Source: Gnomoniopsis sp. IMI 355080 (lineage: Eukaryota; Ascomycota; Sordariomycetes; Diaporthales; Gnomoniaceae). From it: 41,013 bases of DNA. Below are positions 21,306 through 31,718 of this stretch, in pieces. Below the pieces are notes generated by a model that saw nothing but the letters and a program-made list of their open reading frames with translations, was not told the origin of the DNA and ran no database searches. Numbering within the stretch: the stretch's first letter is position 1; each line of letters starts with the position of its first letter. The stretch spans positions 1 to 41,013 of the forward strand of contig JAPEVC010000284.1 of NCBI GenBank assembly GCA_027946555.1, read 5' to 3'. The translations under genes were made by a program, and so were the position numbers.

Positions 21306-22493
21306 ATGCTTTCGGTGTTGTCATCCGCCTCGTCTGCCCGCCTCCTTCACCAAAATAAAGCGAGAGCATTGTCAGTTGTGCGATTTCTCTCCTCCACTCC
21401 ATCTCAAACAAGTCCAATTGTGAATTCTCGTCGAGCGTTTAGCATCAAAGCAACTACCCCAGCCTCACGCATATCACGTCCTCTACGAATATCCCGCACA
21501 ATACCCACCAGAATCCAATCATCCACAATGGCTACTCAAAGCGCCGCAGCAGCAAGCCACGGTGATCTCAACCGCAACAGTCTCTTCAACTTGAAGGGTC
21601 GTGTTGCCCTGGTCACGGGAGGTGGCAGTGGTATCGGTTTGATGATCACCCAGGCTCTCGCTGTCAACGGCGCCAAAGTGTACATCACTGGCCGCACGGG
21701 TGACAAGTTGGACCGCGTCGTCGAGACATATGGGAAGGACGTCGATGGTGAGATTATCGCGTTGAAGGGCTTCGACGTCTCAGACAAGGATCACATCTCC
21801 AAGCTCGTCAAGGAGATCGAGTCTCGAGAGAAGTGTCTGTGCATCTTGGTCAACAACGCTGGCATCAGCAGTGAGACTGTAACTACCGAGACCAAGACTG
21901 CTCAGGAGATGAAGGAGAACTTGTTTGATGTTGAGAAGAGCAACTTTGAGGACTGGACCAGTGTATACAGCACCAATGTTGCTGGTGTTTTCTTCACTTC
22001 GGGTGCGTTATCTTCCAGCACATCTGGTCATGTGTTTTTAAGCGGCCACTAACACTCTCTGGCAGCTGCATTCTTGCCTCTGCTTCAAAAATCGACTGAG
22101 CTGCACAAGGGCTGGTCAGGCACCATCCTCAACATCACGTCCATTAGCGGCATGGTTCAGGTCGCCCAGCACCACTTCGCGTACAATGCTTCCAAGGGCG
22201 CAGCCATCCACTTGACCCGCATGCTAGCTTCAGAGATCGCTAGCAACGGTCACAAGATTCGCGTCAACAGCCTCGCCCCGGGTGTGTTCCCATCAGAGAT
22301 GACCACCAGCGAGTCGGACGAGTTCCAAAAGAGCCACATTCCCAAGGAGAAGTTCGAGGGCAAGGTCCCGGCTGGACGCCCTGGCCGAGACGTCGACATG
22401 GCGCAGGGCGTACTGTTTGCCGTCGCCAACCAGTACCTGAACGGTCAAAACTTTGCAATCGACGGCGGCTACACGCTTTCGGCTGGCATGTGA
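21306..22493 (+). CDS. short-chain dehydrogenase/reductase with mitochondrial-type leader
   Basis: NAD(P)-dependent reductase of the classical SDR family, closest by eye to the fungal 3-oxoacyl-(acyl-carrier-protein)/rhamnolipid-type reductases. The substrate is not certain. The protein is 374 aa. Exons are 21306-22002 and 22066-22493; the 63-nt intron has donor GTGCGT, a CTAAC branch point and acceptor GGCAG. The cofactor motif TGGGSGIG starts at Thr104. NNAG follows, then the catalytic Ser (S258 or S260 in NITSISG) and YNASK (Tyr272, Lys276). The C-terminal NGQNFAIDGGYTLSAGM is typical. Residues 1-74 are rich in Ser and Arg and almost free of acids, like a mitochondrial presequence. A second in-frame ATG at 21528 (Met75) has a better context (CACAATGGCT) and would give a 300-aa cytosolic form. 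Confidence 0.9.
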
Positions 22494-23240
22494 TCGGGCC
22501 ACTCAGTGAGCTGGAGTCGCTTTCGATCCGTCATAATGGCATCAAGCATGTAATCGAGCCTGGCATTTGAGTTCTAGTGTCATTAGCTTGTCACAAAGCA
22601 TAGCATCTAATAAAAGTCTGAGTTTGAGAAGCATCATCGGTTTTCGACTTCCAATAAGACATCAGGGAAACAAGTGTCCCCAAAGCCCAGAGTGAAGGCG
22701 ACTTGTCACGCGTAGCAGATGGAGGTCATCAGCCCTATTTAATCATTTCTTCTTTTCTATCCGCGATGAAGGATCGTGCCCCTACACGAAATCATGGAGA
22801 ACAACACTTTGCCAACATCTCCATCGTCATTCATCTGACCGGACCTTCAAAGATGGGATGATCAACACGTGAGATGGCTCAATGGCATTGCACAAAGTCT
22901 CCATCACCTCTCAGTGATACGGGTCAACGTCGAACGGTATGAGGCTTTGTCAAGAACTAAGTACTGTTCATGTACAAGTGCGCAACTTAGCTCGAGGACC
23001 CGCTTCCGCTGCCAGATGTCAGCTGTCAAGTCCCGGTCTAAGCAAATCACCTAGGGTCCGCACGGCCTTCCATCAATCACCAACATTACCCCTACTATAA
23101 CTGTGCACGGCTGATATTGACGTACCCAATGCGGTAATAGATACATTTATGAAGCCATCACCACGCACCTACTTTGCACTAAGTTGAGCTTACATGTGAT
23201 CGACTCAAGAGTAGATTCCGCCTCGTCTCCTCTCCTTTGT
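22494..23240. other. intergenic region upstream of the hydrophobin gene
   Basis: About 750 bp with no supported gene, made of the 3' flank of the SDR gene and the distal promoter of the hydrophobin gene. TACTATAACTG near 23093 is a possible distal TATA-like element. I see no repeats of note. Confidence 0.5.
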
Positions 23241-23309
23241 GAATAAAAGAGAAGGCAGATCCAGAGCCGAGGGCATCGGATCCTTCTCTTTCTTCCTTTC
23301 CTTTCTCGG
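23241..23309 (+). promoter_or_regulatory. core promoter of the hydrophobin gene (TATA-like box and pyrimidine tract)
   Basis: GAATAAAAGA at 23241-23250 is TATA-like. A strongly pyrimidine-rich tract (TTCTCTTTCTTCCTTTCCTT at about 23284-23303) follows. This arrangement is common before transcription starts of strongly expressed fungal genes and lies 75-140 bp before the ATG at 23382. Confidence 0.4.
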
Positions 23310-23381
23310 ACTATCCGAAGCCTTTTGCTAAATCAGCACCAGAGTAAACTTTCAGGTTACTCACTTTACAAAGAGTCCATC

Positions 23382-25209
23382 ATGGCTCCACTTGCTGCCT
23401 CGCTGGCTTTGCTGGCGTTTACCGCCCAGGCACTCGCTGCTCCAACCATCGTTCACGTCGAGGACGCGGTTGACGACGAGGTTGATTTCCCGGGCGTCGT
23501 CGGCTGCAATGGTCTTATGAGGAAAGTCCTCTGCTGTTCGGGCAATGTCCTCGGTGTCGTCCACACCGGATGTATTGCTCCCTACCCCGCGCCCACCAAC
23601 TACACCATTTTCATCGAGTCCTGCCAGGAGGTTGCCAAGATCGCGCAGTGCTGCACCGTGAACGTGGTGAGTCACTCCTTATACCCCCTCTTATCAGATC
23701 CTTGTGTTACTACAACAGGAAGTAGTAAGAAAGACCACCGGCTAAATGTTCCCCCAACAGCTCGGCAACGCCGCCATGTGCAAGAGCCCTTCTCCCTTCC
23801 TGCTGGAAGCGGACGCTCTTGAGAAGCGGGACACGCAGGGTGGTCGCGGTGAAGGCCCACCTATTGCATTCCCACCAGGAACTGGCCCTGGACCGGACTG
23901 GCCACCTGCACCTCCACCTTTCCCCGGACAGCCTGACCAGCCTGACCAGCCTGGAGACTGGCCTCCTACTCCTTCTGGCCCTCCTGGTCAAACGCCTCCT
24001 CCTTCTTATGGCACTCCTGCACCACAGCCTCCATACAATGGTCCTCCTGCACCACAGCCGCCTTACAGTGGTCCTCCTGTGCAGCAGCCCCCTTACAACG
24101 GTCCTACTCCACAGCCTCCATCGCCACAGCCCCCATCGCCACAGCCTCCATACAATGGTCCTCCTGCTCCACAGCCCCCATCGCCGCAGCCTCCATACAA
24201 TGGTCCTCCTGCGCAACAGCCCCCTTACACTCCTCCGGGAGGAAGTCCACCCTCTTACAATCCGGTAAGACCTCTTGTGGACCCTGTGAACCAACTTTGA
24301 CTTGTGAATATTCTATTGGCAGCAATCCGTAGCCCTGGGTGCTTTAGCATAGGACTGGAGCCAAAAGTAGTCGGATCATTTGTGTCGTTCGAAATCGATC
24401 CACCAGGTATTTGATGCTAATTATCTGCATAGGGACCCCCTAGCCAGCCGGATTACCCTGGACCGGAGCCAGACTACCCTCCAAACAAGCCTGACTCTGG
24501 ATACCCTAAGCAGCCTGAGTACCCGGTAAGAGGTCTCTTTATTGATTCTCCTCCGTCAATCAAGACTTTGGACGTCTCCAGTATCCACGTTCTTGAACCC
24601 TTGTCAATTAGCTTTACGATATCTAGAGGACAGTGGGAGTGCAATCGCCCTCAACCCGTGCAACACATTGAGAACTGGCCTGAATGTGAATTCGGACTAA
24701 CAATTGCTTAGGAACAACCACCTCAGAAACCTGACTTCCCAGAGCCTCCAAAGAAGCCTGATGACGATTATGATGATACACCTGGCTATGGCCACCCAAA
24801 AGAGCCCAAGAAGCCCGACGACGGTTACGAAAAACCAGCGCCGAAGCCAGAGCCAAAGCCAACACCAAAGCCAGCGCCAAAGCCACACCCAGAGCCAAAG
24901 CCACACCCGAAGCCCGGCAATCCATTTGCCCCCAAAAAGGTCTGGTGCCCCAAGGGAGACGCCGTCTGCGAGACTCTGCCGCACTGCGACAAAAAGGATG
25001 ATCGTTGTGACGACGATGGCTATTGTGGTGACTCCGACGAGGATTGCAAGGAAGACTGGGAAAAGGAGAAGCACAAGTACGAGCATGCCGAGGGCGACAA
25101 CATCAAGGACGAGAAGCCTCCCAAGGATGATAGCGGAGACGAACACTGCAAAGAGAGGAAGCCCAAGGACAAGAAGCCCTCCAAGGGACACCACCATCAC
25201 GAAGGTTAG
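23382..25209 (+). CDS. class II hydrophobin fused to a proline-rich and acidic/Cys tail, with a Kex2-type site
   Basis: Secreted 459-aa surface protein. Exons are 23382-23666, 23761-24264, 24433-24525 and 24712-25209; all three introns are phase 0, with donors GTGAGT or GTAAGA. The signal peptide is about 1-20 (MAPLAASLALLAFTAQALAA). Cysteines 42, 51, 52, 64, 81, 90, 91 and 102 follow C-x8-CC-x11-C-x16-C-x8-CC-x10-C, a class II hydrophobin; such domains self-assemble into amphipathic films at air-water interfaces. Lys117-Arg118 (DALEKR/DTQ) directly after it looks like a Kex2 cleavage site. Residues 119-370 are proline-rich, first with PAPQPPYNGP-type repeats, then DYPG/KP-type units, then PKPEPKPTPKP. 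The tail has Cys373, 380, 386, 393, 399, 406 and 440, is acidic and Lys-rich, and ends in four His. Ordinary class II hydrophobins are about 100 aa. A donor-like GTTAGT at 25204 leaves the exact 3' end a little uncertain. Confidence 0.88.
24015..24264 (+). repeat. coding tandem repeat, PAPQPPYNGP-type units
   Basis: Near-identical units encoding PAPQPPYNGP, PAPQPPYSGP, PVQQPPYNGP and PQPPSPQPPYNGP follow each other. At DNA level CCATACAATGGTCCTCCTG recurs three times and CAGCCTCCATACAATGG-like blocks are frequent. The units differ in length through insertion of PSPQP. Such tracts usually vary in number between strains. Confidence 0.8.
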
Positions 25210-26687
25210 TGATCCAAGGGAAGAAAGCCTTCTAGAGATGAAGGTCGTGATCCTAAAAAGAAGATTGGCAAGATTTGGATTTGCTTGTGGATTGCTATTG
25301 CCCCTTAAATGATGGATTGGCACCAATACACCAGACATCGGGTAAGCAAACAGAAAATCGCCTGGAATTCAATAACTGGGCTGGAGTTAATGGTTGTGGG
25401 ATATGGACCTCCCACTCTAAACGTAATGACTTAATACAATACTTAATCTTGAATTATTTGCATATTGTCCAACAGCCTTTCTAGCATCCATCCTGATCTT
25501 GTGGTTTTTACATATCATTGCTCCGTAATCCATTTCAGTACTTGAGTTCAACGTTTGGGCCTGTTTATATCTGGTTTTCCTGGCTTTTACCATTAAAGTG
25601 TAGTGTTTGTTTTCTCCCTCGCCCAGCCAACCAGCTCCATACCACCTCAGACACCTACCACACGTCGACCTCTGCATTATATCACTGGATTCGATCACTT
25701 ATCAAGTCGACTCGCATCCTTCTTGAAAGTGCCATTGCCTGTATTGATCCGACGAAAAGCTCTGAAGCTATGTGTAAGGAAGCCTCTGCCCATGAGAAGC
25801 GGGCTGTTTCAACAGGATGACTCTCAACCCAGTTCTAAAACTTTCCTCCAAGCCTTTCGCACAGTTTTTTTCACTCTCTTTCCTGTAGGACATACTTAAC
25901 TACACGTCGCCATTACCATTGAAAATAGACAGTGACCAGGACACATACCTAGGTATATCAAGATCTTAAGATTCGAAGTTCTATTTTGAGTCCTGGCGGT
26001 TGCGACATAAAAAAGACTCGAGGGTTTAGTTGTTGAGCATTGTCAGGACGAAGACTATTTAGGTTTTTAATGCGTATGAGTGTTAATTTTGAGTTCACAT
26101 GAGCGAGTTTCACCCGTGGCGCGCCCGCTCGCGTTCAGTAATTGAATTCAGTGCTCCGGATCTCGTAGCTGGGTTATACGTTAGGAACAAGTCTCATGTC
26201 TAATTCCTTCCTCTCCAGCTTGATTTCAGATTCCAGTACTATCTTGGAAGATTTTGGCTAGTTACTACCTGCGATACTATGCTGGCTTGGCGTATCGGAA
26301 GAACAGTTGATATTTCACTATCGACTGCGGACTTGTGAGGCAGTTTTACCCGTCAAGGAAGGATAAGACTGTTTGCCCCTGATATTGTTCTATCCCCAGC
26401 GGTATGTAATTTATTACACTTCCGAGTCTGGATGTTGTTGCCGGTCGCCGCGACCCCAAGACCTCACACGACCAAATTGAGTGGAACCAGCCCCTCAATA
26501 CACACAAACATACTTTGCCCAGTCCCCGTCGCATAATCAGATATGGGTAACACCAGATAAAGAAACGAGGGGAACTTTGAGTCCTCTTGTGCCGCTCCTA
26601 TCGAAACATGACAAGGCGAATCTGGCAATAGATTCTCATCTTCGCAACTTTTCCCACATCCGAAATATACCCGGTTATACTCACATC
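25210..26687. other. intergenic region and leader of the OPT gene
   Basis: About 1.5 kb with no supported gene. It contains the motif TACCTAGGTATA at 25946-25957. Two GATA-factor type sites, GGATAAGA (26361-26368) and AGATAA (26555-26560), lie upstream of the OPT start. The frame upstream of 26688 stays open to an ATG at 26481, but that extension has no OPT-like content and I take it as leader. Confidence 0.5.
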
Positions 26688-29636
26688 ATGACCACTCCCT
26701 CCCAACCAGGTTCCCAAGTCGCGTCAGTGGACGAGTTGGAACACCTGGAGACAAATGAAAAGGTACCGTGCGTCAGATTCGACGAGAAGGCGGTGACAGA
26801 GGGGTCACAAGAGAGCTGGAGTCCGCGAGAGGAATGGCTCGAACGCTTCAAGTCCGAGTACACCGGCCAGCATAACGGGGAGACTCTACCCCCAGGCTCG
26901 GACCCGGACCGTGTCGCCGAGGCCATATTCACCCTGTCTGTGACACAGTCCCTGGACCGCCTCAAGTCCATCATCGAGGAACAGGCGCAGGACTACTCCT
27001 TCGACACGGCCCTGATGCAGCGCTGCAAGAGCTTGGTGGAGGGACACGAGGCATGTGCCATTGAGCCGAGCGACTGGGACTATCAAGTGTGTCGGATGGC
27101 TGGCCTGATTCACAATTGGTCGCCGTACGCTGAAGTTCGCGCTGTGACTTTGCCGTACGACGACCCGGAGGAGACGTGTGAGAGCTTCCGGGCTTGGTTT
27201 CTAGGGCTTTTTTGGGTTGTTGTTTGCACGGGTGTAAACACTTGTAAAGTCGAGCCTTTTAATTCTTCCAAGGAATGAAAGTCGCTGATGTAGTCGGATC
27301 ACAGTCTTTGCCCCTCGCCAGCCAGGTATCTCGATTCCAGGCGCCGTGGTGCAGCTACTTCTTGTACCCATGGGCCGCGCCCTCGCCTTCATCCTGCCAG
27401 CTTGGAGCTTCAGCCTTCGAGGGGCGAGGTACAGATTGAATCCCGGCCCCTGGACGGCCAAAGAGCAGCTCTTCGCGACCATCATCTTCTCAGGTGCGTC
27501 GAGCATCGGGAACTTCACCGGCCTACTTGTTATGCGCCTTCCGATCTTTTTCAATCAGCGCTGGGTCAACTACGGCTTCGCCATCATCCTTGCTTGGGCC
27601 AACCAAATCTACGGACTCGGCATGGCAGGTATACTCCGTCGCCTCACCGTCTATCCGATCGAAGCTGTCTGGCCCTCGGCGCTCCCAACCCTGGCGCTCA
27701 ACAGAACCCTGATTAGTTATGAGAATAAGAGCGAGTATATCAATGGGTGGAAAATGAAGCGTTATACGTGCTTTATGATTTCATCATTTGCTTTCCTCGT
27801 CTATTACTGGTTGCCAAATGAGTTCTTTGGGGCCCTGCGCATGACAAACTGGATGACTTGGATCGCTCCTCAAAATTTCAACCTTGCTGCGGTCACTGGT
27901 AGCTATGGTGGTATGGGCTTCAACCCAATCTCGTCATTTGATCCAAATTTCTCAGGTGCCGGTACCATGGACTCACCATTTTTTGCGTGAGTCGTTCTAT
28001 TATTTTATCTCGGTCACCGATGCAAAGGCACGGTACTGACAAAGCTCAGTCAACTACAGCAATACGTCCTGCGAGCATTTGGTGGGATTGTCATCATCAT
28101 CATGTACTACACTAATACGTCCTGGTAAGTGTCCGCGTAAGCACGTTCGTCCATTCTCTATCGCGAACTAGACGTCTTCCAGATCATCCTCTCCAAACAC
28201 TGACTATGGCGATACATAGGGGTGCTTTCATGCCAATCAATTCGAATAACGCCTTTGACAATACAGCGCAACAGTACAATGTCAGCAAAGTCTTGACCAA
28301 TGACAACGGAGTAGACATCGAACGCTACATGGCATACGGTCCCCCGTACTACTCTACCGCGAACCTCTTCGTCACAGGGGGCAACTTCATCTATTACACC
28401 TTCTCTGTCGTATACGTCTTCATCAAATACCGGGCCCCTCTCAAGAAGGCCTTTGTCGGCACAGTAGTCAACACAATCAAGCGCCGATCCATCTACACCG
28501 GCTTCACCGACGGCCACACGCGCCTGATGCACAAATACCCCGAGGTGCCAGAGTGGTGGTACGGCCTCGTCTTCGCCTTTGGCTTCACCGTCTCCATCAT
28601 CTCCGTGACGGCGTGGCCGACGCAGACGCCCTGGTGGAGCATCCTGTGCGTCACAGGGATCGGCGCCCTGCTGACGATCCCCTGGGTCGTCATCGAGAGC
28701 ATCGCCTCCACTGGCATCAACCTGAACGTCATCTGGCAGGTCCTTCCCGGACTGTGGTTCCCGGGAAACCCCATGGCGCAGCTCATCCTGCTCATGCTCG
28801 GCGCCGCGTTTGAGCAGATTGCGGGCGGCTTCACCAACGAGCTCAAGTACGCACACTACGCCAAACTCCCGCCCAGGGCCGTCTTTCGCGGACATTTGGT
28901 CGCGTCGTTCTTGAACTGCATCATCTACTGCGCCATCATCGAGCTCATGGTCGCGTACTACAACACCGACGACAGCCTGTGCACATGGAACAACAAGCAG
29001 CACATGGTCTGCCAGTACGCCCAGTCCGTCTACGCCTCGACCATCCTGTTTGGCGCCTTTGGCACAAACAACATGTTCAAGCTCTACCCATTGCTGCCAT
29101 GGTGCTTCCTCCTCGGCGCCTTACTCGGCCTGGCCTGGCTTTTGGGCGAGACGGTAGTAGCCCCGCGCATGCGAGGCTACCTCCAAGCCCACGTCATGGA
29201 TGAAGCACAATTTAAGCTATTCGATAAGACCGTCTGGCGGCCCGCGGCCAACGTGCTGGCGTGCATCCACCCGGCCGTGGCCCTCTCGGGCGCGCTCCAG
29301 TGGGCGGGCAACAACAACCTGGCGTACGCCACGCTGGGGATCTATCTGGCGTGGTTCTTCCAGTACTACCTCAAGCGGCGATACACGGCGTGGTGGGGTA
29401 AATACGCGTACATGATCTTTGCCGGCCTCAGCGTCGGCGTGGCTGTCTCGGGCCTTGTCGTCACGCTGGTGTTTGGCTTTGGCGCGGGAAAAGACGCGAA
29501 TCTCGGCTGGTGGGGCAATGATGTGATCACTGCCGGCGTTGACTATAAGCTGTACAATAATAATGCTTCGCTAATGGCCTTGCCGGCCTCGGGGCACTTT
29601 GGTCTTGAACCGGATCAGTATCCGTTGGACTGGTAA
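26688..29636 (+). CDS. OPT-family oligopeptide transporter
   Basis: Proton-coupled oligopeptide transporter of 909 aa in the plasma membrane or an internal membrane, importing small peptides and possibly metal or glutathione conjugates. Exons are 26688-27243, 27305-27986, 28050-28124 and 28220-29636. Introns are 61, 63 and 95 nt with donors GTAAAG, GTGAGT and GTAAGT and CTGAT/CTGAC branch points. The joins give GVNTFFAPRQPG, SPFFAQLQQY and NTSWGAFMPINSN, all OPT-like. The N-terminus to about residue 140 is hydrophilic. Signatures are WSPYAEVRAV...YDDP (residues 144-160) and KLPPR (653-657, a variant of the usual KIPPR). About 14 membrane segments follow. The third acceptor was placed at 28219 because it alone gives the conserved sequence; a nearer AG at about 28182 would add unrelated residues. 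Two GATA-type sites upstream hint at nitrogen control. Confidence 0.9.
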
Positions 29637-31718
29637 GTGATGAGGGACATGCCCAGGTGGTGGGAGGGACGGTGAGGGGACGTCTGATAGAGAGTATATT
29701 ATAATGTATGTATGCAATTGAACGAGTGTGACTTGTCTTGATACATCAAGCAATCTTTCCAATTGTTTAACGTGAAAGTTTCGAGACCTGCAATCGCGGC
29801 GTGGCCTTGGCTTTCCAAGCTCTTGGGCTCGTTAGCGCAATAGAAAATTCAAAGTCCCATATAGTCCAAGAAACTCTCTGATGAGCTCGTGGACCATCTA
29901 ATGTGAGTTAAATAAGTAACACAACTCTTTCCTACCTAGGTCCGCTTTCCCCTTGAAGACAATGCGCTGAACGTCCTCATCCTCACCCATCGATGTCGTC
30001 GCACGTCGTCAAATCAAAACCTCGCAGCCAAAGTGGGAACATCGATCAGGGGTCCACTCTTCCCTCTCACTCCTATTTTGTACATAGTTTCTTTTTGTTC
30101 CCCTCCCCGCGTCCCCGCCTCTACCCGACGGCCCGCCCCTTCGGAGATTGTCGATCACGCTAGGCAGAAAGCAGGGACGATTGACACCACTCTTTTTTTG
30201 TTTTTAGGAGAGCCCGAGGGTTTGGGACCGGCGTGCGTCCGTAGGGCTGAGGAAACTATTCTCCCGCTTTGATGAGCGAGAATGGTGGTTCACAGTATGC
30301 GAAAGCACTTGGAACTTCCCTTTCGCTGGGAATGGTATGCAGTGTTTTTTTCTTCTTTTTTTGGTTCACAGCACGACTTCAATTTGCTTTGCCTGATCGC
30401 ATATTCAGTATTCCATAAATGCTGGGTTGAACGAGACTTTGATTCTTGTTATCTACTCCACTTCGGTCCGTGCCACCTAGTCATACATCCCACCAGCGCG
30501 GGTTGGGCAACGAGGACATGTTCTGTGACCAAATCGATGTATTGAAGCCAACGACCGAAGCTTTCGTCCTTGGAACACTGGCAAAAGTCCCAAGTTGACC
30601 GGAGGGGCTCATCAAAGTCCGCCCACCTTTCTCTTCCAAAAATCCGCCGCGGTTCGGATTGACCCAAATTATGGACGCTGGTCTCTCCCCGAGTGGAGGA
30701 CACCAACGTCAGGCCAACCTTTCCAGAATAAAAAGGAGAAAAATATCGCTGCTTGCGGTTTTGGCGTCCCTTCATGAGAAGGCCAAGCCGAGAGATCAGC
30801 GCAAGAAAAAAACCTGAAGCGTGTTTAAAATAAATGTGTGCGCTGTCGCTGAGACGGCAGAATCGAACTGAAGGAATTCTCTCCAACACAAATATCAGGG
30901 GCAGCACACTACCTCCCGTACAGCTGACAAAAGGAACGTTCTTGAAGAAACGAAAGTGACCAGGCTCAACGGAGTCGGCCGACCAATCTGTTCGTGAGTC
31001 CCAGCGTGCTGGGGCTCTTTCGAAGAAGAAAGGGAAAAAACACATGAGGGGGTATATTGCACGGGGGTATCCAATCTCAATCCTCTGGAGCGCCAATCCC
31101 ATACAAAAGAAAATCAAGGAAAAACAAAATAGTGGAAACGCCGCCGCCACCACCAGGTACATGCATGTCCAGTCTGAGTATTCCTTCCACGAGGAGCTGT
31201 GCCTGCGGGTGATGTGCGCAATAAAAGAGAGAAAGTGCAAAAGTGAACTCCAAGATCGATCCAACAAAGGAAAAAAATAAACCCAAAATCCTGTAGTTGT
31301 ATCCAGTACCGAACCCGACCAAGTATGCAAGAGTGGGGACCCGAGATGATGATGTGTGTGTGTGAGTGGAGTTTGGCGGTGTAGAAGTTTGCGTGATTGT
31401 ATGTCAATCTGGTGTGTTGCGAGGTTGCGGATAGATTTGAGTCGCGGTCGGTTCTCGGGTTCCGGGTATCATCTGTAGTCTGTAGCGCGGTGTATCGAGT
31501 GTATCCATAAAATTTCCCAAGGGAAGCCATAGAACCCTAATCGCAAAGTCGAGCCGAACGAATATCCGAAAGTAGCAATTCGAAAGTTTGCATTGTCGAA
31601 TGGAAGACGATTCTTTACAGTCCGTGTCCAAATTCACAGAGATTGTTAAAACATCGGCCCAGACAACAGGGCAATAAGTCGAAACAAGGCGAGCGGCAGT
31701 GGTCAAAGCACTACACCA
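29637..31718. other. intergenic region between convergent OPT and FUN19-like genes
   Basis: About 2.1 kb without a supported gene. It contains a CCTACCTAGG motif at 29931-29940, pyrimidine-rich stretches near 30060-30120, T-runs and a short (TG)n near 31353-31364. The largest open frame (30449-31330, - strand) has no ATG at its 5' end, no domain and a biased hydrophobic composition. I do not call it. Confidence 0.5.

Noticed and set aside
23710..25338. Long - strand frames opposite the hydrophobin tail (Arg/Trp-rich and Leu/Val-rich)
   Set aside because: They are reverse translations of the Pro-rich repeats and KP-rich exon, with biased composition and no domain.
28206..28219. ATG at 28206 as start of a separate OPT fragment
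   Set aside because: The conserved sequence joins in frame to the upstream OPT exons through the acceptor at 28219, so this ATG lies inside an intron.
30850..30885. Reverse-strand AGTTCGATTCTG resembling a tRNA B-box
   Set aside because: Only three T-stem pairs form and no cloverleaf fits.
30449..31330. Long open frame (about 290 codons) on the - strand between the OPT and FUN19-like genes
   Set aside because: It begins with TTG rather than ATG, shows no domain or intron pattern, and has a composition typical of antisense or low-complexity DNA.
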